From Mesorhizobium sp. 131-2-1 (GTDB taxonomy: Bacteria > Pseudomonadota > Alphaproteobacteria > Rhizobiales > Rhizobiaceae): a stretch of DNA of 64,000 bases. Each line of letters opens with the position of its first letter. Position 1 is the first letter of the stretch. Made by a program: the position numbers and the translations under genes. The stretch is from NCBI RefSeq assembly GCF_016756535.1, contig NZ_AP023247.1, positions 1,736,501 to 1,800,500 on the forward strand. Reading direction: 5' to 3'. Under the pieces are notes generated by a model, which made no database searches, had not been told where the DNA came from, and saw nothing but the letters and a program-made list of their open reading frames with translations. This document shows, piece by piece, positions 53,019 through 61,750 of the stretch.

Positions 53019-54542
53019 ATGGACACGCTCAACCAACTCGCGCATGGCTTCTCGGTTGCCTTCACTCCGGCCAATCTGTTGTGGTGCCTGGTCGGCACCA
53101 CATTGGGAACAGCGATCGGCGTGCTGCCCGGCCTCGGGCCGGCGCTGACCATCGCATTGCTTCTGCCGATCACCTACCAGGTGGCGCCGGAAGCCTCCTT
53201 CATCCTGTTCGCCGGCATTTATTACGGCGCCATGTATGGCGGTTCGACGACGTCGATCCTGCTCAACACGCCGGGCGAAAGCGCCACCATCGTCACCGCT
53301 CTGGAAGGCAACCGGATGGCGCGTTCGGGCCGCGGCGGCGCGGCACTCGCCACCTCGGCGATCGGCTCCTTCGTCGCCGGCACGATCGGCACGCTGGGCG
53401 TCGCCTTCCTGGCGCCGATCGTGGTCAAGTTCGCACTGGCCTTCGGCCCGGCCGAATATTTCTCGCTGATGGTGCTTGCCTTCATCACCGTCTCGGCTGT
53501 GCTCGGCTCGTCCTCGGTGCGGGGGCTGACCAGCCTGTTCGTCGGCTTCGTCATCGGCATGATAGGCGTCGACCTGCAGACCGGACAGCCGCGCTTCACC
53601 TTCGGTACGGCCGAGCTGCTTGACGGCGTCGATGTCATCATCGTCGCCGTCGGCCTGTTCGCGGTCGGCGAGACGCTCTACATGGCCTCGCGCCGCTATG
53701 CCGGCAAGGACGAGATCGTGCCGCTCAAGGGCTCTCTCTACATGACCGCCGCCGAATGGGCACGCTCGTGGAGGCCATGGCTGCGCGGCGCCCTGATCGG
53801 CTTCCCGATCGGCGCCATGCCGGCCGGCGGCGCCGAGATCCCGACCTTCCTGTCCTATGCGATCGAGAAGAAGCTGTCGAAGCACAAGGAGGAGTTCGGC
53901 ACGGTCGGCGCCATCGAGGGCGTCGCCGGCCCGGAGGCCGCCAACAATGCGTCCGCCGCCGGCGTGCTGGTGCCGATGCTGACGCTCGGCCTGCCGACCT
54001 CGGCGACCGCGGCGATCATGCTGTCGGCCTTCCAGAGCTACGGCATCAATCCGGGGCCGCTGCTCCTGACCACGCAGGCCAATCTCGTCTGGGGCCTGAT
54101 CGCCAGCCTGTTCATCGCCAACATCATCCTCGTCATCCTCAACCTGCCGTTGATCGGCCTGTGGGTGCGGTTGCTCAAGATCCCGGCGCCGCAGCTCTAT
54201 GCCGGCATCCTGGTGTTCGCCACCGTCGGCACCTACGGCATCTCGCAGTCGCCGATCGACCTCGTCATCCTCTACCTGCTGGGGGCTGCCGGCTTCCTGA
54301 TGCGGCGTTTCGATTTCCCGACCGCGCCCGTCATCATCGGCATGATCCTCGGCCCGCTCGCGGAGACGCAGTTCCGCCGCGCGATGACGATCGCCAATGG
54401 CGACTGGACGGTGTTCTACCGGCATCCGCTGTCGCTGACGCTGCTGACGCTCGCCTTCATCGGTCTCGTCGGCCCGCATATCTGGGCCTGGGTCGAGCAC
54501 CGGCGCAGGCGCGGACCGGAGCATGTGCCTGGCGATGCCTGA
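53019..54542 (+). CDS. tctA: Tripartite tricarboxylate transporter large membrane subunit
   Basis: 507 aa with about 12 helices. Conserved TctA blocks are [57 protein letters not shown] and [20 protein letters not shown]. It forms the channel of the TTT system that imports tri- or dicarboxylates with Na+ or H+. Confidence 0.93.
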   Translation: MDTLNQLAHGFSVAFTPANLLWCLVGTTLGTAIGVLPGLGPALTIALLLPITYQVAPEASFILFAGIYYGAMYGGSTTSILLNTPGESATIVTALEGNRMARSGRGGAALATSAIGSFVAGTIGTLGVAFLAPIVVKFALAFGPAEYFSLMVLAFITVSAVLGSSSVRGLTSLFVGFVIGMIGVDLQTGQPRFTFGTAELLDGVDVIIVAVGLFAVGETLYMASRRYAGKDEIVPLKGSLYMTAAEWARSWRPWLRGALIGFPIGAMPAGGAEIPTFLSYAIEKKLSKHKEEFGTVGAIEGVAGPEAANNASAAGVLVPMLTLGLPTSATAAIMLSAFQSYGINPGPLLLTTQANLVWGLIASLFIANIILVILNLPLIGLWVRLLKIPAPQLYAGILVFATVGTYGISQSPIDLVILYLLGAAGFLMRRFDFPTAPVIIGMILGPLAETQFRRAMTIANGDWTVFYRHPLSLTLLTLAFIGLVGPHIWAWVEHRRRRGPEHVPGDA

Positions 54543-54557
54543 TCGATCTGGAGCGTC

Positions 54558-55742
54558 ATGACCGACCTGCTTTCCGGCATCCGTGTCCTCGACCTGACCA
54601 ATGTTCTGGCCGGCCCTTACTGCGCCTACCAGCTGGCGCTGCTCGGCGCCGACGTGATCAAGGTCGAGGCGCCGAATGGCGGGGATCTGGCGCGCCAGCT
54701 CGGCGCTTCGGCAACGCTCAACCAGGCCGGCATGGGCTCCTCGTTCCTGGCGCAGAACGCCGGCAAACGATCGGTCGTGCTCGATCTCAAGAAGGAGGCC
54801 GATCGCGACCGGTTCCTTGACTTGGTCGCCTCCGCCGATGCGCTGGTGGAGAACTTCCGGCCGGGCGTGATGGACCGGCTGGGCCTCGGCCATGCCAGCC
54901 TGAAGGCGGTCCGCCCGAGTCTCGTCTATTGCGCCATATCGGGGTTCGGCCAGAGCGGGCCGATGCGCGACAATCCGGCCTACGACCAGATCATCCAGGG
55001 GCTGTCGGGCATCATGAGCATCACTGGCACGCCGGAAACGGCGCCGCTGCGTGTCGGCTATCCGGTCGCCGACACACTGGGCGGGCTGGTCGGCGCCTTC
55101 GCCATCGCTGCCGCGCTGGTCAGGCAGAAGACAACCGGCGAGGGCGCGTTCCTCGACGTCTCGATGCTGGAGTGCACGCTGTCGGCGCTCGGCTGGCCGG
55201 TGTCCAACTATCTGACGGCCGGCGTCGAGCCGCGGCCGATGGGCAATGAGAACATGACGGCGGCACCGTCCGGCGCGTTCCGCACCGGCGATGGGCTGCT
55301 CAACATCGCCGCCAACAAGCAGGAGCAGTTCGTCACGCTCTGCCGGCTGATCGATCGGCCGGAGTTGGCGTCCGATCCGCGCTTTGCCGAACGCGAGGCG
55401 CGCAAGCAGAACCGCGCGGCGCTGAAGGCGCTGATCGAGGATGCGCTGGCGGGTGCCTCGGCGGCCGCCTGGGAGGAAAAGCTCAATCGCGCCGGCGTGC
55501 CGGCAGGGCGGGTGCTGACGATCCCGCAAGTGCTCGGCGAACGCCAAGTGACCGAGCGCGGCATGACGACCCGCTTCGAAAGCGTGCCGGGCATGGATCA
55601 GGCGCTTACCGTGGTGCGCGGCGGCTTCATGGTTGACGGCGGAGCGCCATTGCCGGCCACGCCGCCGCCGGCGCTGGGCGAACACATGGATGAGGTCTTC
55701 GCCAGCCTGCCGCAGCGCTCGGGAACGAGGGCACGGGCATGA
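54558..55742 (+). CDS. Class III CoA-transferase (CaiB/BaiF family)
   Basis: 394 aa. N-terminal VLDLTNVLAGPYCAYQLALL, GADVIKVEAP, and the catalytic Asp in the segment FLDVSMLECTLSALGWPVSN. Class III enzymes transfer CoA between carboxylates via an aspartyl-CoA thioester. Sitting between tctA and a citryl-CoA-lyase-like gene (4-nt overlap with the latter), it most likely activates the imported acid to its CoA ester. Confidence 0.9.
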   Translation: MTDLLSGIRVLDLTNVLAGPYCAYQLALLGADVIKVEAPNGGDLARQLGASATLNQAGMGSSFLAQNAGKRSVVLDLKKEADRDRFLDLVASADALVENFRPGVMDRLGLGHASLKAVRPSLVYCAISGFGQSGPMRDNPAYDQIIQGLSGIMSITGTPETAPLRVGYPVADTLGGLVGAFAIAAALVRQKTTGEGAFLDVSMLECTLSALGWPVSNYLTAGVEPRPMGNENMTAAPSGAFRTGDGLLNIAANKQEQFVTLCRLIDRPELASDPRFAEREARKQNRAALKALIEDALAGASAAAWEEKLNRAGVPAGRVLTIPQVLGERQVTERGMTTRFESVPGMDQALTVVRGGFMVDGGAPLPATPPPALGEHMDEVFASLPQRSGTRARA

Positions 55743-56590
55743 GCGATGCGGAGAAAAAGACCGGCCGCGAGCGCGGCGAGGACTGGTGGCGGAACGGCAT
55801 CATCGAGATGAGCCCCGGCGTCATCCGGCTGCGCGGCTACGAGATCCAGGACCTCATCGGCCGCGTCAGCTTCCCGGCGATCATCTGGCTGATGCTGCGC
55901 GGCGACCTGCCCAGCGAGGACCAGGCGGCGCTGCTCGGCATCGCGCTCGGTGCTGCCGTCGACCATGGGCCGCAGGCGCCGTCGATCGCCATTGCCCGCA
56001 TGGCCGCTACCTGCGGCGTCGGCATCAACAACGCCATGGCCTCGGCCATCAACGTGCTGGGCGACGTGCATGGCGGCGCCGGCGAGCAGGCGCTTTCCTT
56101 CTACGGCGACATCGCCGCTGCGATGGACCAGGGCACGACGCTCGCCGATGCGGTGTCGGTGCGGCTCGATCGCTTCTTCGCCGAGGACAAGGGCTATGTG
56201 CCGGGTCTCGGCCATCGCTTCCATCCGGTCGATCCGCGGGCGCCACGCCTCATCGAGCTGACCCGGGCTTTCGCCGCCCGTGGCGTCGTCGTTGGCCGCT
56301 TCGCCGATATCGCCGAGGCCATCGAGGCCGAGGTGGCAAGGCGCAAGGGCAAGAGGATCCCGCTCAACATCGATGGCGCGACGGCGGTGATCTACGGCGA
56401 GCTCGGCTTCCCGCCGCCACTGACGCGCGGCCTGTTCGTGCTGTCGCGCTCGGTCGGAATCCTGGCGCATGCCTGGGAGCAGTCGCAGCAGGGCGAACGC
56501 AACAAGGGGCCGCTGCCGCGGGAATGGCTGTGGGCCTATGCAGGCGCGCCCGCGCGGCCCTTCCCCGGACGCGGGGACGCGAGCGACTGA
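55739..56590 (+). CDS. Citryl-CoA lyase / citrate-synthase-like protein
   Basis: 283 aa, shorter than citrate synthase (~430). The citrate-synthase catalytic regions are recognisable: GDVHGGAGEQALSFYG, VPGLGHRFHPVDPRAPRL and LNIDGATAVIYGELGFP, with the two active-site histidines in the HGG and GHR motifs. Citryl-CoA lyases split citryl-CoA to acetyl-CoA and oxaloacetate. It overlaps the CoA-transferase by 4 nt. Other beta-hydroxyacyl-CoA substrates are possible. Confidence 0.82.
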   Translation: MSDAEKKTGRERGEDWWRNGIIEMSPGVIRLRGYEIQDLIGRVSFPAIIWLMLRGDLPSEDQAALLGIALGAAVDHGPQAPSIAIARMAATCGVGINNAMASAINVLGDVHGGAGEQALSFYGDIAAAMDQGTTLADAVSVRLDRFFAEDKGYVPGLGHRFHPVDPRAPRLIELTRAFAARGVVVGRFADIAEAIEAEVARRKGKRIPLNIDGATAVIYGELGFPPPLTRGLFVLSRSVGILAHAWEQSQQGERNKGPLPREWLWAYAGAPARPFPGRGDASD

Positions 56591-56594
56591 AGCT

Positions 56595-57071
56595 TCAGCG
56601 TCCGCCTGAAGGCTTTGCCTGCGGAAGCCCTAGATCCCTAAGCAGGGTCGAGAGATCCGGCTCGTCGATAAGCAGCGCCGCATCGGCTGGCGCCAGCCAC
56701 GCCCGCTGCCGTTTGCCTTCCTCCGCCCAGCTCGGCAGTTCCTCGGTCACTTCCAGCAGATAGACGACGACGTCGACACGGACGAAGCGGTTCTCCAGCC
56801 GTTTCCAGTAGGAATAGGTTCCGGCCGGCTGCTTCAGGATGTTGCCGAGGACACCGGCTTCTTCCCGCGCCTCGATCATGGCCGCCTTGCGCCCGCTCTT
56901 GCCTTTCATCGGCCAGCCCTTGGGCACGATGAAACGCCTGGTCGTGCGCGACGTCACCAGCATCACTTCGATGCCGCCGCCTGCGCCCAGCCGAAAGGGT
57001 ATGGCCGCCACCTGGCGGATCCGTTCGCCCTTCTTTGCCTTGCGTACCGCTGTCTTCTTGGTCGCTGCCAT
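56595..57071 (-). CDS. NUDIX hydrolase
   Basis: 158 aa. The NUDIX box is seen as KGWPMKGKSGRKAAMIEARE followed by EAG; the REEAG half is canonical, while the upstream Glu of GX5E is replaced, as in diphosphoinositol-polyphosphate/diadenosine-type enzymes. It probably hydrolyses a nucleoside or inositol diphosphate. It is convergent with the lyase gene, with 4 bp between the stops. Confidence 0.85.
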   Translation of the reverse strand: MAATKKTAVRKAKKGERIRQVAAIPFRLGAGGGIEVMLVTSRTTRRFIVPKGWPMKGKSGRKAAMIEAREEAGVLGNILKQPAGTYSYWKRLENRFVRVDVVVYLLEVTEELPSWAEEGKRQRAWLAPADAALLIDEPDLSTLLRDLGLPQAKPSGGR

Positions 57072-57204
57072 TCCCAGAAACCCAGCCGGATCGCGCCCCT
57101 GCCGAGCAAGGAGGGCGCTATCCCCAAAACCTCAAAACCGCCGCCAATGCAACATTGCATTTCCGGCAGGTAAGTCGGCTAAATAAATCGAAAACGCCGG
57201 CTTG

Positions 57205-57504
57205 TCAGCGGCACGACGTCAAAATCGCATTGCCCAGCACCTGGCAGCTCGGCTTGACCACCGGCACCTGCGGTCTGGGTTGCGGCACGATCTGGCGATC
57301 CAGCTCGCGATTTAGCTGCTGCTGTTGCTGGAATTGCTGTCGCTGCAGCCTGCTCTGCAGCTGCTGCAATTCGTTCTGCTGGACCAGAACATTGCGATTT
57401 GTTGGGATAACGACTTGCGCCGAGGCGTGCGGGGCCAAGGCCGGCAATGTCGCCGTCGCCAGCATTGCCGACATGAGAACCGTCGTTGGACGAAGCTGCG
57501 GCAT
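57205..57504 (-). CDS. Small secreted Gln-rich protein, unknown family
   Basis: 99 aa. There is a signal peptide (about 1-29, cleaved after ASA), then a Gln-rich coiled-coil stretch (QQNELQQLQSRLQRQQFQQQ), a Pro-rich linker and two C-terminal cysteines (SCQVLGNAILTSC). I do not recognise the family. It is encoded downstream of kdpE after a hairpin. Confidence 0.6.
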   Translation of the reverse strand: MPQLRPTTVLMSAMLATATLPALAPHASAQVVIPTNRNVLVQQNELQQLQSRLQRQQFQQQQQLNRELDRQIVPQPRPQVPVVKPSCQVLGNAILTSCR

Positions 57505-57643
57505 CGATCCGCTCCCGCGTTAAAACCTTCCATCCATATAGGGCATTTGACAGGCGGTGCCATGGTTGGTGCGCAGCCACTCCGAATTGATGAATTCGTC
57601 CGCCGAGAATCCGCCCGCTGATTTTTGTTCCGACAGGCCGGGA

Positions 57644-57663
57644 CGATCGGCGATTGCCGATCG
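57644..57663 (-). terminator. Hairpin terminator after kdpE
   Basis: CGATCGGC (57644-57651) and GCCGATCG (57656-57663) form a perfect 8-bp stem with a 4-nt loop, 6 nt beyond the kdpE stop codon. It probably ends the kdp transcript. Confidence 0.6.
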
Positions 57664-57669
57664 CCCGTA

Positions 57670-58362
57670 TCACTCCACCTCGCGCAGACGGTAGCCGACG
57701 CCGGTTTCGGTGGTGATGTAGCGCGGCTGATCGGGTGTCTTTTCGATCTTCTGCCGGAGCTGGCGGACATAGACCCTCAGATATTGCACGTCGGTGCTGT
57801 CGCCCCAGACCTGCTTCAGCAGGAAATGGTGGGTCAGCACCTTGCCGGCGTGCTGCACCAGGATGCGCAATATGTCGTATTCCTTGGGCGAAAGCTTCAC
57901 CTCCTTGCCCTCGACCCTGACGATGCGCTTGACTAGGTCGACGGTCAGGTCGCCGGTGTGGAAGACCGGCTTCTCGCCCTGTTGCTGGAACTTGTGGCGC
58001 AGCGCCACGCGGATGCGCGCGACCAGCTCGTTCATGCCGAACGGCTTGGTGACATAGTCGTCGGCGCCGAGCTCCAGCGCCGAGACGATGCCGGCCTCGT
58101 CGGTGCGGCTGGAGAGGATGACGACGGGAATGTCGAGGCCGTCGCCCCGCCACTTGCCGAGCAATTCGTGACCGGTCATGCCGGGCAGGCCGAGATCGAG
58201 CAGGATCAGGTCCGGCTTCTCCGTTTCCACCAGCTCAATGGCTACTTTCGCGTTCGGCGCTTCGGACACCGCATAGCCCTGGCTGCCAAGCCCGACGCGC
58301 AGCAATTTGCGGATCGGTGGCTCGTCGTCCACGACCAGTATGGTGACGTTCAGATTTGTCAT
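57670..58362 (-). CDS. kdpE: Response regulator KdpE (OmpR family)
   Basis: 230 aa. The receiver domain has the acidic pair VDDE, phospho-acceptor Asp56 (LLDLGLP) and the switch Lys in VTKPFG. The C-terminal winged HTH (SPKEYDILRILVQHAGKVLT, RVYVRQLRQKIE, ETGVGYRL) is of the OmpR/PhoB type. It activates the kdp operon when K+ is scarce. The start overlaps the kdpD stop (ATGA). Confidence 0.93.
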   Translation of the reverse strand: MTNLNVTILVVDDEPPIRKLLRVGLGSQGYAVSEAPNAKVAIELVETEKPDLILLDLGLPGMTGHELLGKWRGDGLDIPVVILSSRTDEAGIVSALELGADDYVTKPFGMNELVARIRVALRHKFQQQGEKPVFHTGDLTVDLVKRIVRVEGKEVKLSPKEYDILRILVQHAGKVLTHHFLLKQVWGDSTDVQYLRVYVRQLRQKIEKTPDQPRYITTETGVGYRLREVE

Positions 58363-61097
58363 GTCGGGTCACCGTTGGTCTTGTCGTCCGCCCCGGCCTG
58401 GTGCAGGCCGGGCAATTCCGTCGGCACCGGCATGCGGATGGTGAAGATCGCGCCGCTGCGGTCGGTGCGGTTTGACGCCACGATCGTGCCGCCCATCGCC
58501 TCGATGAAGCCGCGGCTGATCGACAGGCCGAGCCCGGTGCCGGCGCGCACCTGGTCGCGCTTGCGCACCCGGTAGAAGGTGTCGAAGATCCGCTCCAGAT
58601 CATCCGGCGGAATGCCCGGTCCCTCATCCATGATCTGCAGGATGACGGAGCCGTTGTCGACCCAGCCCTGCAGCCGGATGGTGGAGCCGGGCGGGGCGTA
58701 TTTCGCGGCATTGTCGAGGAGGTTGAACAGCGCCTGCTCGAACAGCACCGGATCGAGCCTGAGCATCGGCAGGTCGGCCGGGATGTCGACCTCGGTCTTG
58801 TGGTCCCCGGTGATCTTGCGTGCCCTGAGCAGGGCCGAGCCGACACTATCGCCGACATAGTGGAGGGCACGGTTCGGCTCCATCGCGCCGGATTCGATCT
58901 TGGTCATGTCGAGCAGGTTGGCGATGAAGCGGTTCAGCCGCTCCGACTCGTCGAGCACGGTCGACAAGAGCTCGGCGCGGTCCGTTTCGGGCAGTGCAGC
59001 CGAAAAATCCCTCAGCGTGCCGGCAGCGCCCATGATGGCTGCGAGCGGCGTCTTCAAATCATGCGAGATCGAGGTGAGCAGCGCCGAGCGCAAACGGTCG
59101 GCCTCGGCGGCGAGCTTGGCGCGGTCGACGTCCGCGACCAGCTGGATGCGCTCGATGGCCACCGCCGCCTGGTCGGCGAGCGCGTCGAGCAGGCGCTGCT
59201 GCTCGGGCGTCAGCAGCGGACCCTGCCTGTCGTCGTCGAGGCCGACGACGCCGATCGCCGTGCGGCCGGTCCTGAGTGGAAGATAGAGGCGCTTCGCGCC
59301 GGGCAGGGTGTCGGCGCCGCGGCCGGCGGCGCGGTTATGCTCCCACGCCCAGCGTGCCGCCGCGATGTCGGCCTCGGCCAGCGTGTCGTCGGGCGGATAG
59401 CCGGCCTTGACGGTAATGGTGCCGTTCTCGGGCAGCAGCAGGACGACACGCAGCTTCAGCATGAGGGCGATCTGGAAGGCGGTGGCCCACAACACGTCGT
59501 CCAGCGTGCCGGCGCCGGCAAGCTTCCTGGAAAACTGATAGAGCTCCTCAGTGGCCCGCGCCCGCGAGCGGGCGGCGATCGCCTGGCGCTGCACGCGCGC
59601 CGTCAGGTTGCTGGCGATGACGGCGACGACGAGGAAGATGGCAAGCGCGACAATGCTCTCGGGATCCCGGATCGTCAGCGTGTAGCGCGGTTCGAGGAAA
59701 AAGAAGTTGAACGCCAAGGCACTGACCAGACAGGCATAAAAGGCTGGCCAGAAGCCGCCGGTCACCGCCGATGCCAGCACCGCCACGAGAAAGACGATGG
59801 CGAGGTTGCGGACGTCGAGAAACTGGTCGAGGACCGCGCTGAAGGCGAGAGAGCCCGCGACATACGCCGTGGCAAGCAAATAGGGCCAGATTTCGAAGGG
59901 CTTTTGCTCGGCTGCCGTCCCGACAGTCTTCGACGCCGCCTCGGTGCCCTGTTCGGTCCCCGAAATGACGTGGACGCTGATGTCGCCGGCATCACGGATG
60001 AGATCATAGGTGAGCGAGCCTTCGATCAATTCCCGCCAGCGCGACCGGGTCGGCCTGCCGATCACGATATGGGTGAAGTTGTTCGCCTTGGCATGGCGAA
60101 CGATGTCCTGCGCGACATACTGGCCGGGAATGGTAGTCACCTCGGCGCCGAGCTGCTCGGCGAGGCGCAGGTTCGCCGCCAGCCGATCCTTGTCTTTCTC
60201 GGGCATGGCGGCCGAGCGAGGCGTATCCACGTGAAGCGCCGTCCAGGGCGCGCGCAGCCTATCGGCCAGCCGGCGTGCATAGCGGATGCGGGCAGCCCCG
60301 CCCGGACGCGCATCGACGCAGACGAGCACCCTTTCACCCGCCGCCCATGGCCCCGGTATGGCGTGCGACTGCATGTGGTTCAGCAATTGCTCGTCGACGC
60401 GCTGGGCGGTGCGCCTCAGCGCCAGTTCCCGCAGCGCCGTCAGATTGCCCGGCGAGAAGTAGTTCTCGATGGCGCGTTGCGCGGTGTTGGGGAAATAGAC
60501 CTTGCCTTCCCCCAGCCGCTTGATCAGGTCGTCTGGCGTGAGGTCGATGATCTCGATGTCGTCAGCCTGGTCGATGACGGAATCGGGAACCGTCTCGCGC
60601 ACCCTGACCCGGGTGATCTGCGCCACGACATCGTTCAGACTTTCGACATGCTGGATGTTGAGCGTGGTGTAGACGTCGATCCCGTGCGTCAGGATCTCCT
60701 GGACGTCGAGATAGCGCTTGGGATGGCGGCTGCCTGGTGCGTTGGTGTGGGCGAGCTCGTCGACGAGCACCAGCGCCGGCCGGCGGGAAAGGATGGCGTC
60801 GATGTCCATCTCGTCGAGGACGCGCCCCTTGTAGTCGACGTGGCGGCGCGGGATCACCTCATAGCCTTCGACCAGTGCCTGGGTCTCCCTGCGGCCATGC
60901 GTCTCGACGACGCCGATCACCACGTCCACGCCGTCGGCCAGCCGGGCGCGACCGGCCATCAGCATTTCGTAGGTCTTGCCGACGCCTGGCGCGGCGCCGA
61001 GGAAAATCCGCAGACGGCCGCGCTCTTCCCGTTCGGCATGCTCGAGCAGCGCGTCCGGCGAGGGTCTTTTTTCGGCGTTGCTTCTGTCGTCCGGCAT
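58359..61097 (-). CDS. kdpD: Potassium sensor histidine kinase KdpD
   Basis: 912 aa. The N-terminal KdpD domain contains Walker A-like GAAPGVGKTYEML (residues ~32-44), followed by a universal-stress-like domain (~250-380), four membrane helices (~405-510), a GAF-like domain, the H-box SISHDLKTPLAAIMGA, and the ATPase with NLLDNAAKYAPPGS and DEGPGIPPDDL. It senses K+ limitation and turgor, and phosphorylates KdpE. It lies 72 bp downstream of kdpC. Confidence 0.95.
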   Translation of the reverse strand: MPDDRSNAEKRPSPDALLEHAEREERGRLRIFLGAAPGVGKTYEMLMAGRARLADGVDVVIGVVETHGRRETQALVEGYEVIPRRHVDYKGRVLDEMDIDAILSRRPALVLVDELAHTNAPGSRHPKRYLDVQEILTHGIDVYTTLNIQHVESLNDVVAQITRVRVRETVPDSVIDQADDIEIIDLTPDDLIKRLGEGKVYFPNTAQRAIENYFSPGNLTALRELALRRTAQRVDEQLLNHMQSHAIPGPWAAGERVLVCVDARPGGAARIRYARRLADRLRAPWTALHVDTPRSAAMPEKDKDRLAANLRLAEQLGAEVTTIPGQYVAQDIVRHAKANNFTHIVIGRPTRSRWRELIEGSLTYDLIRDAGDISVHVISGTEQGTEAASKTVGTAAEQKPFEIWPYLLATAYVAGSLAFSAVLDQFLDVRNLAIVFLVAVLASAVTGGFWPAFYACLVSALAFNFFFLEPRYTLTIRDPESIVALAIFLVVAVIASNLTARVQRQAIAARSRARATEELYQFSRKLAGAGTLDDVLWATAFQIALMLKLRVVLLLPENGTITVKAGYPPDDTLAEADIAAARWAWEHNRAAGRGADTLPGAKRLYLPLRTGRTAIGVVGLDDDRQGPLLTPEQQRLLDALADQAAVAIERIQLVADVDRAKLAAEADRLRSALLTSISHDLKTPLAAIMGAAGTLRDFSAALPETDRAELLSTVLDESERLNRFIANLLDMTKIESGAMEPNRALHYVGDSVGSALLRARKITGDHKTEVDIPADLPMLRLDPVLFEQALFNLLDNAAKYAPPGSTIRLQGWVDNGSVILQIMDEGPGIPPDDLERIFDTFYRVRKRDQVRAGTGLGLSISRGFIEAMGGTIVASNRTDRSGAIFTIRMPVPTELPGLHQAGADDKTNGDPT

Positions 61098-61169
61098 CTG
61101 ATCCTGCGTCTGGCACCAACCCTAAACATGGATTGCGCCGGGTACGCTGTCGATCCCCGGCGCCACCAT

Positions 61170-61739
61170 TCACTGTTTCGTGGCTTCGTCCAGCGCGAGG
61201 TTGAGCGCCAGCACGTTTACCACCGGCTCACCCAGAACACCGAGCTCGCGGTCCTCGACATGGCTGTCGACAAGCGTCTTGACCTTGGCCTCGTCGAGGC
61301 CCCTGGCCTTGGCCACCCTGGGAACCTGGAAATAGGCGGCCTCGGGGCTGATGTGCGGGTCAAGCCCGCTGCCGGAGGTCGTCACCAGGTCCATCGGCAC
61401 CGGCTGGCCCGGGTTTTCCGCCTTCAGCTTCTCCGCGTCGCCCTTGATGCGGTCGATCAGCTTGGGATTGGTCGGGCCGAGGTTGGAGCCACTGGAGGCG
61501 GCGGCGTTGTAACCGTCGCCGGCGGCCGAAGGGCGGCCATGGAAATAGCGGTCGCTGGCAAAGGCCTGGCCGATCAGCTCGGAGCCGATGACCTTGCCGT
61601 CCTTCTCGATCAGGCTGCCATTGGCCTGGCGCGGGAACAGCGCCTGGGCGATGCCGGTCATGCCGATCGGGTAGATCAGGCCGGTGAGGACGGTGAAGAA
61701 GACGATCATGACGATCGCGGGTCTGACTTGCTTGAGCAT
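61170..61739 (-). CDS. kdpC: Potassium-transporting ATPase subunit KdpC
   Basis: 189 aa with one N-terminal membrane helix (about 7-30). Family segments are [46 protein letters not shown] and [19 protein letters not shown]. It assists K+-dependent ATP hydrolysis by KdpB. ATG 61739 lies 12 bp after the kdpB stop. Confidence 0.94.
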   Translation of the reverse strand: MLKQVRPAIVMIVFFTVLTGLIYPIGMTGIAQALFPRQANGSLIEKDGKVIGSELIGQAFASDRYFHGRPSAAGDGYNAAASSGSNLGPTNPKLIDRIKGDAEKLKAENPGQPVPMDLVTTSGSGLDPHISPEAAYFQVPRVAKARGLDEAKVKTLVDSHVEDRELGVLGEPVVNVLALNLALDEATKQ

Positions 61740-61750
61740 GGAAATGGTCC

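Noticed and set aside
53004..55685. An 893-codon minus-strand frame opposite tctA and the CoA-transferase
   Set aside because: It is antisense to well-conserved genes, has no recognisable domain, and no promoter or ribosome binding site was seen.
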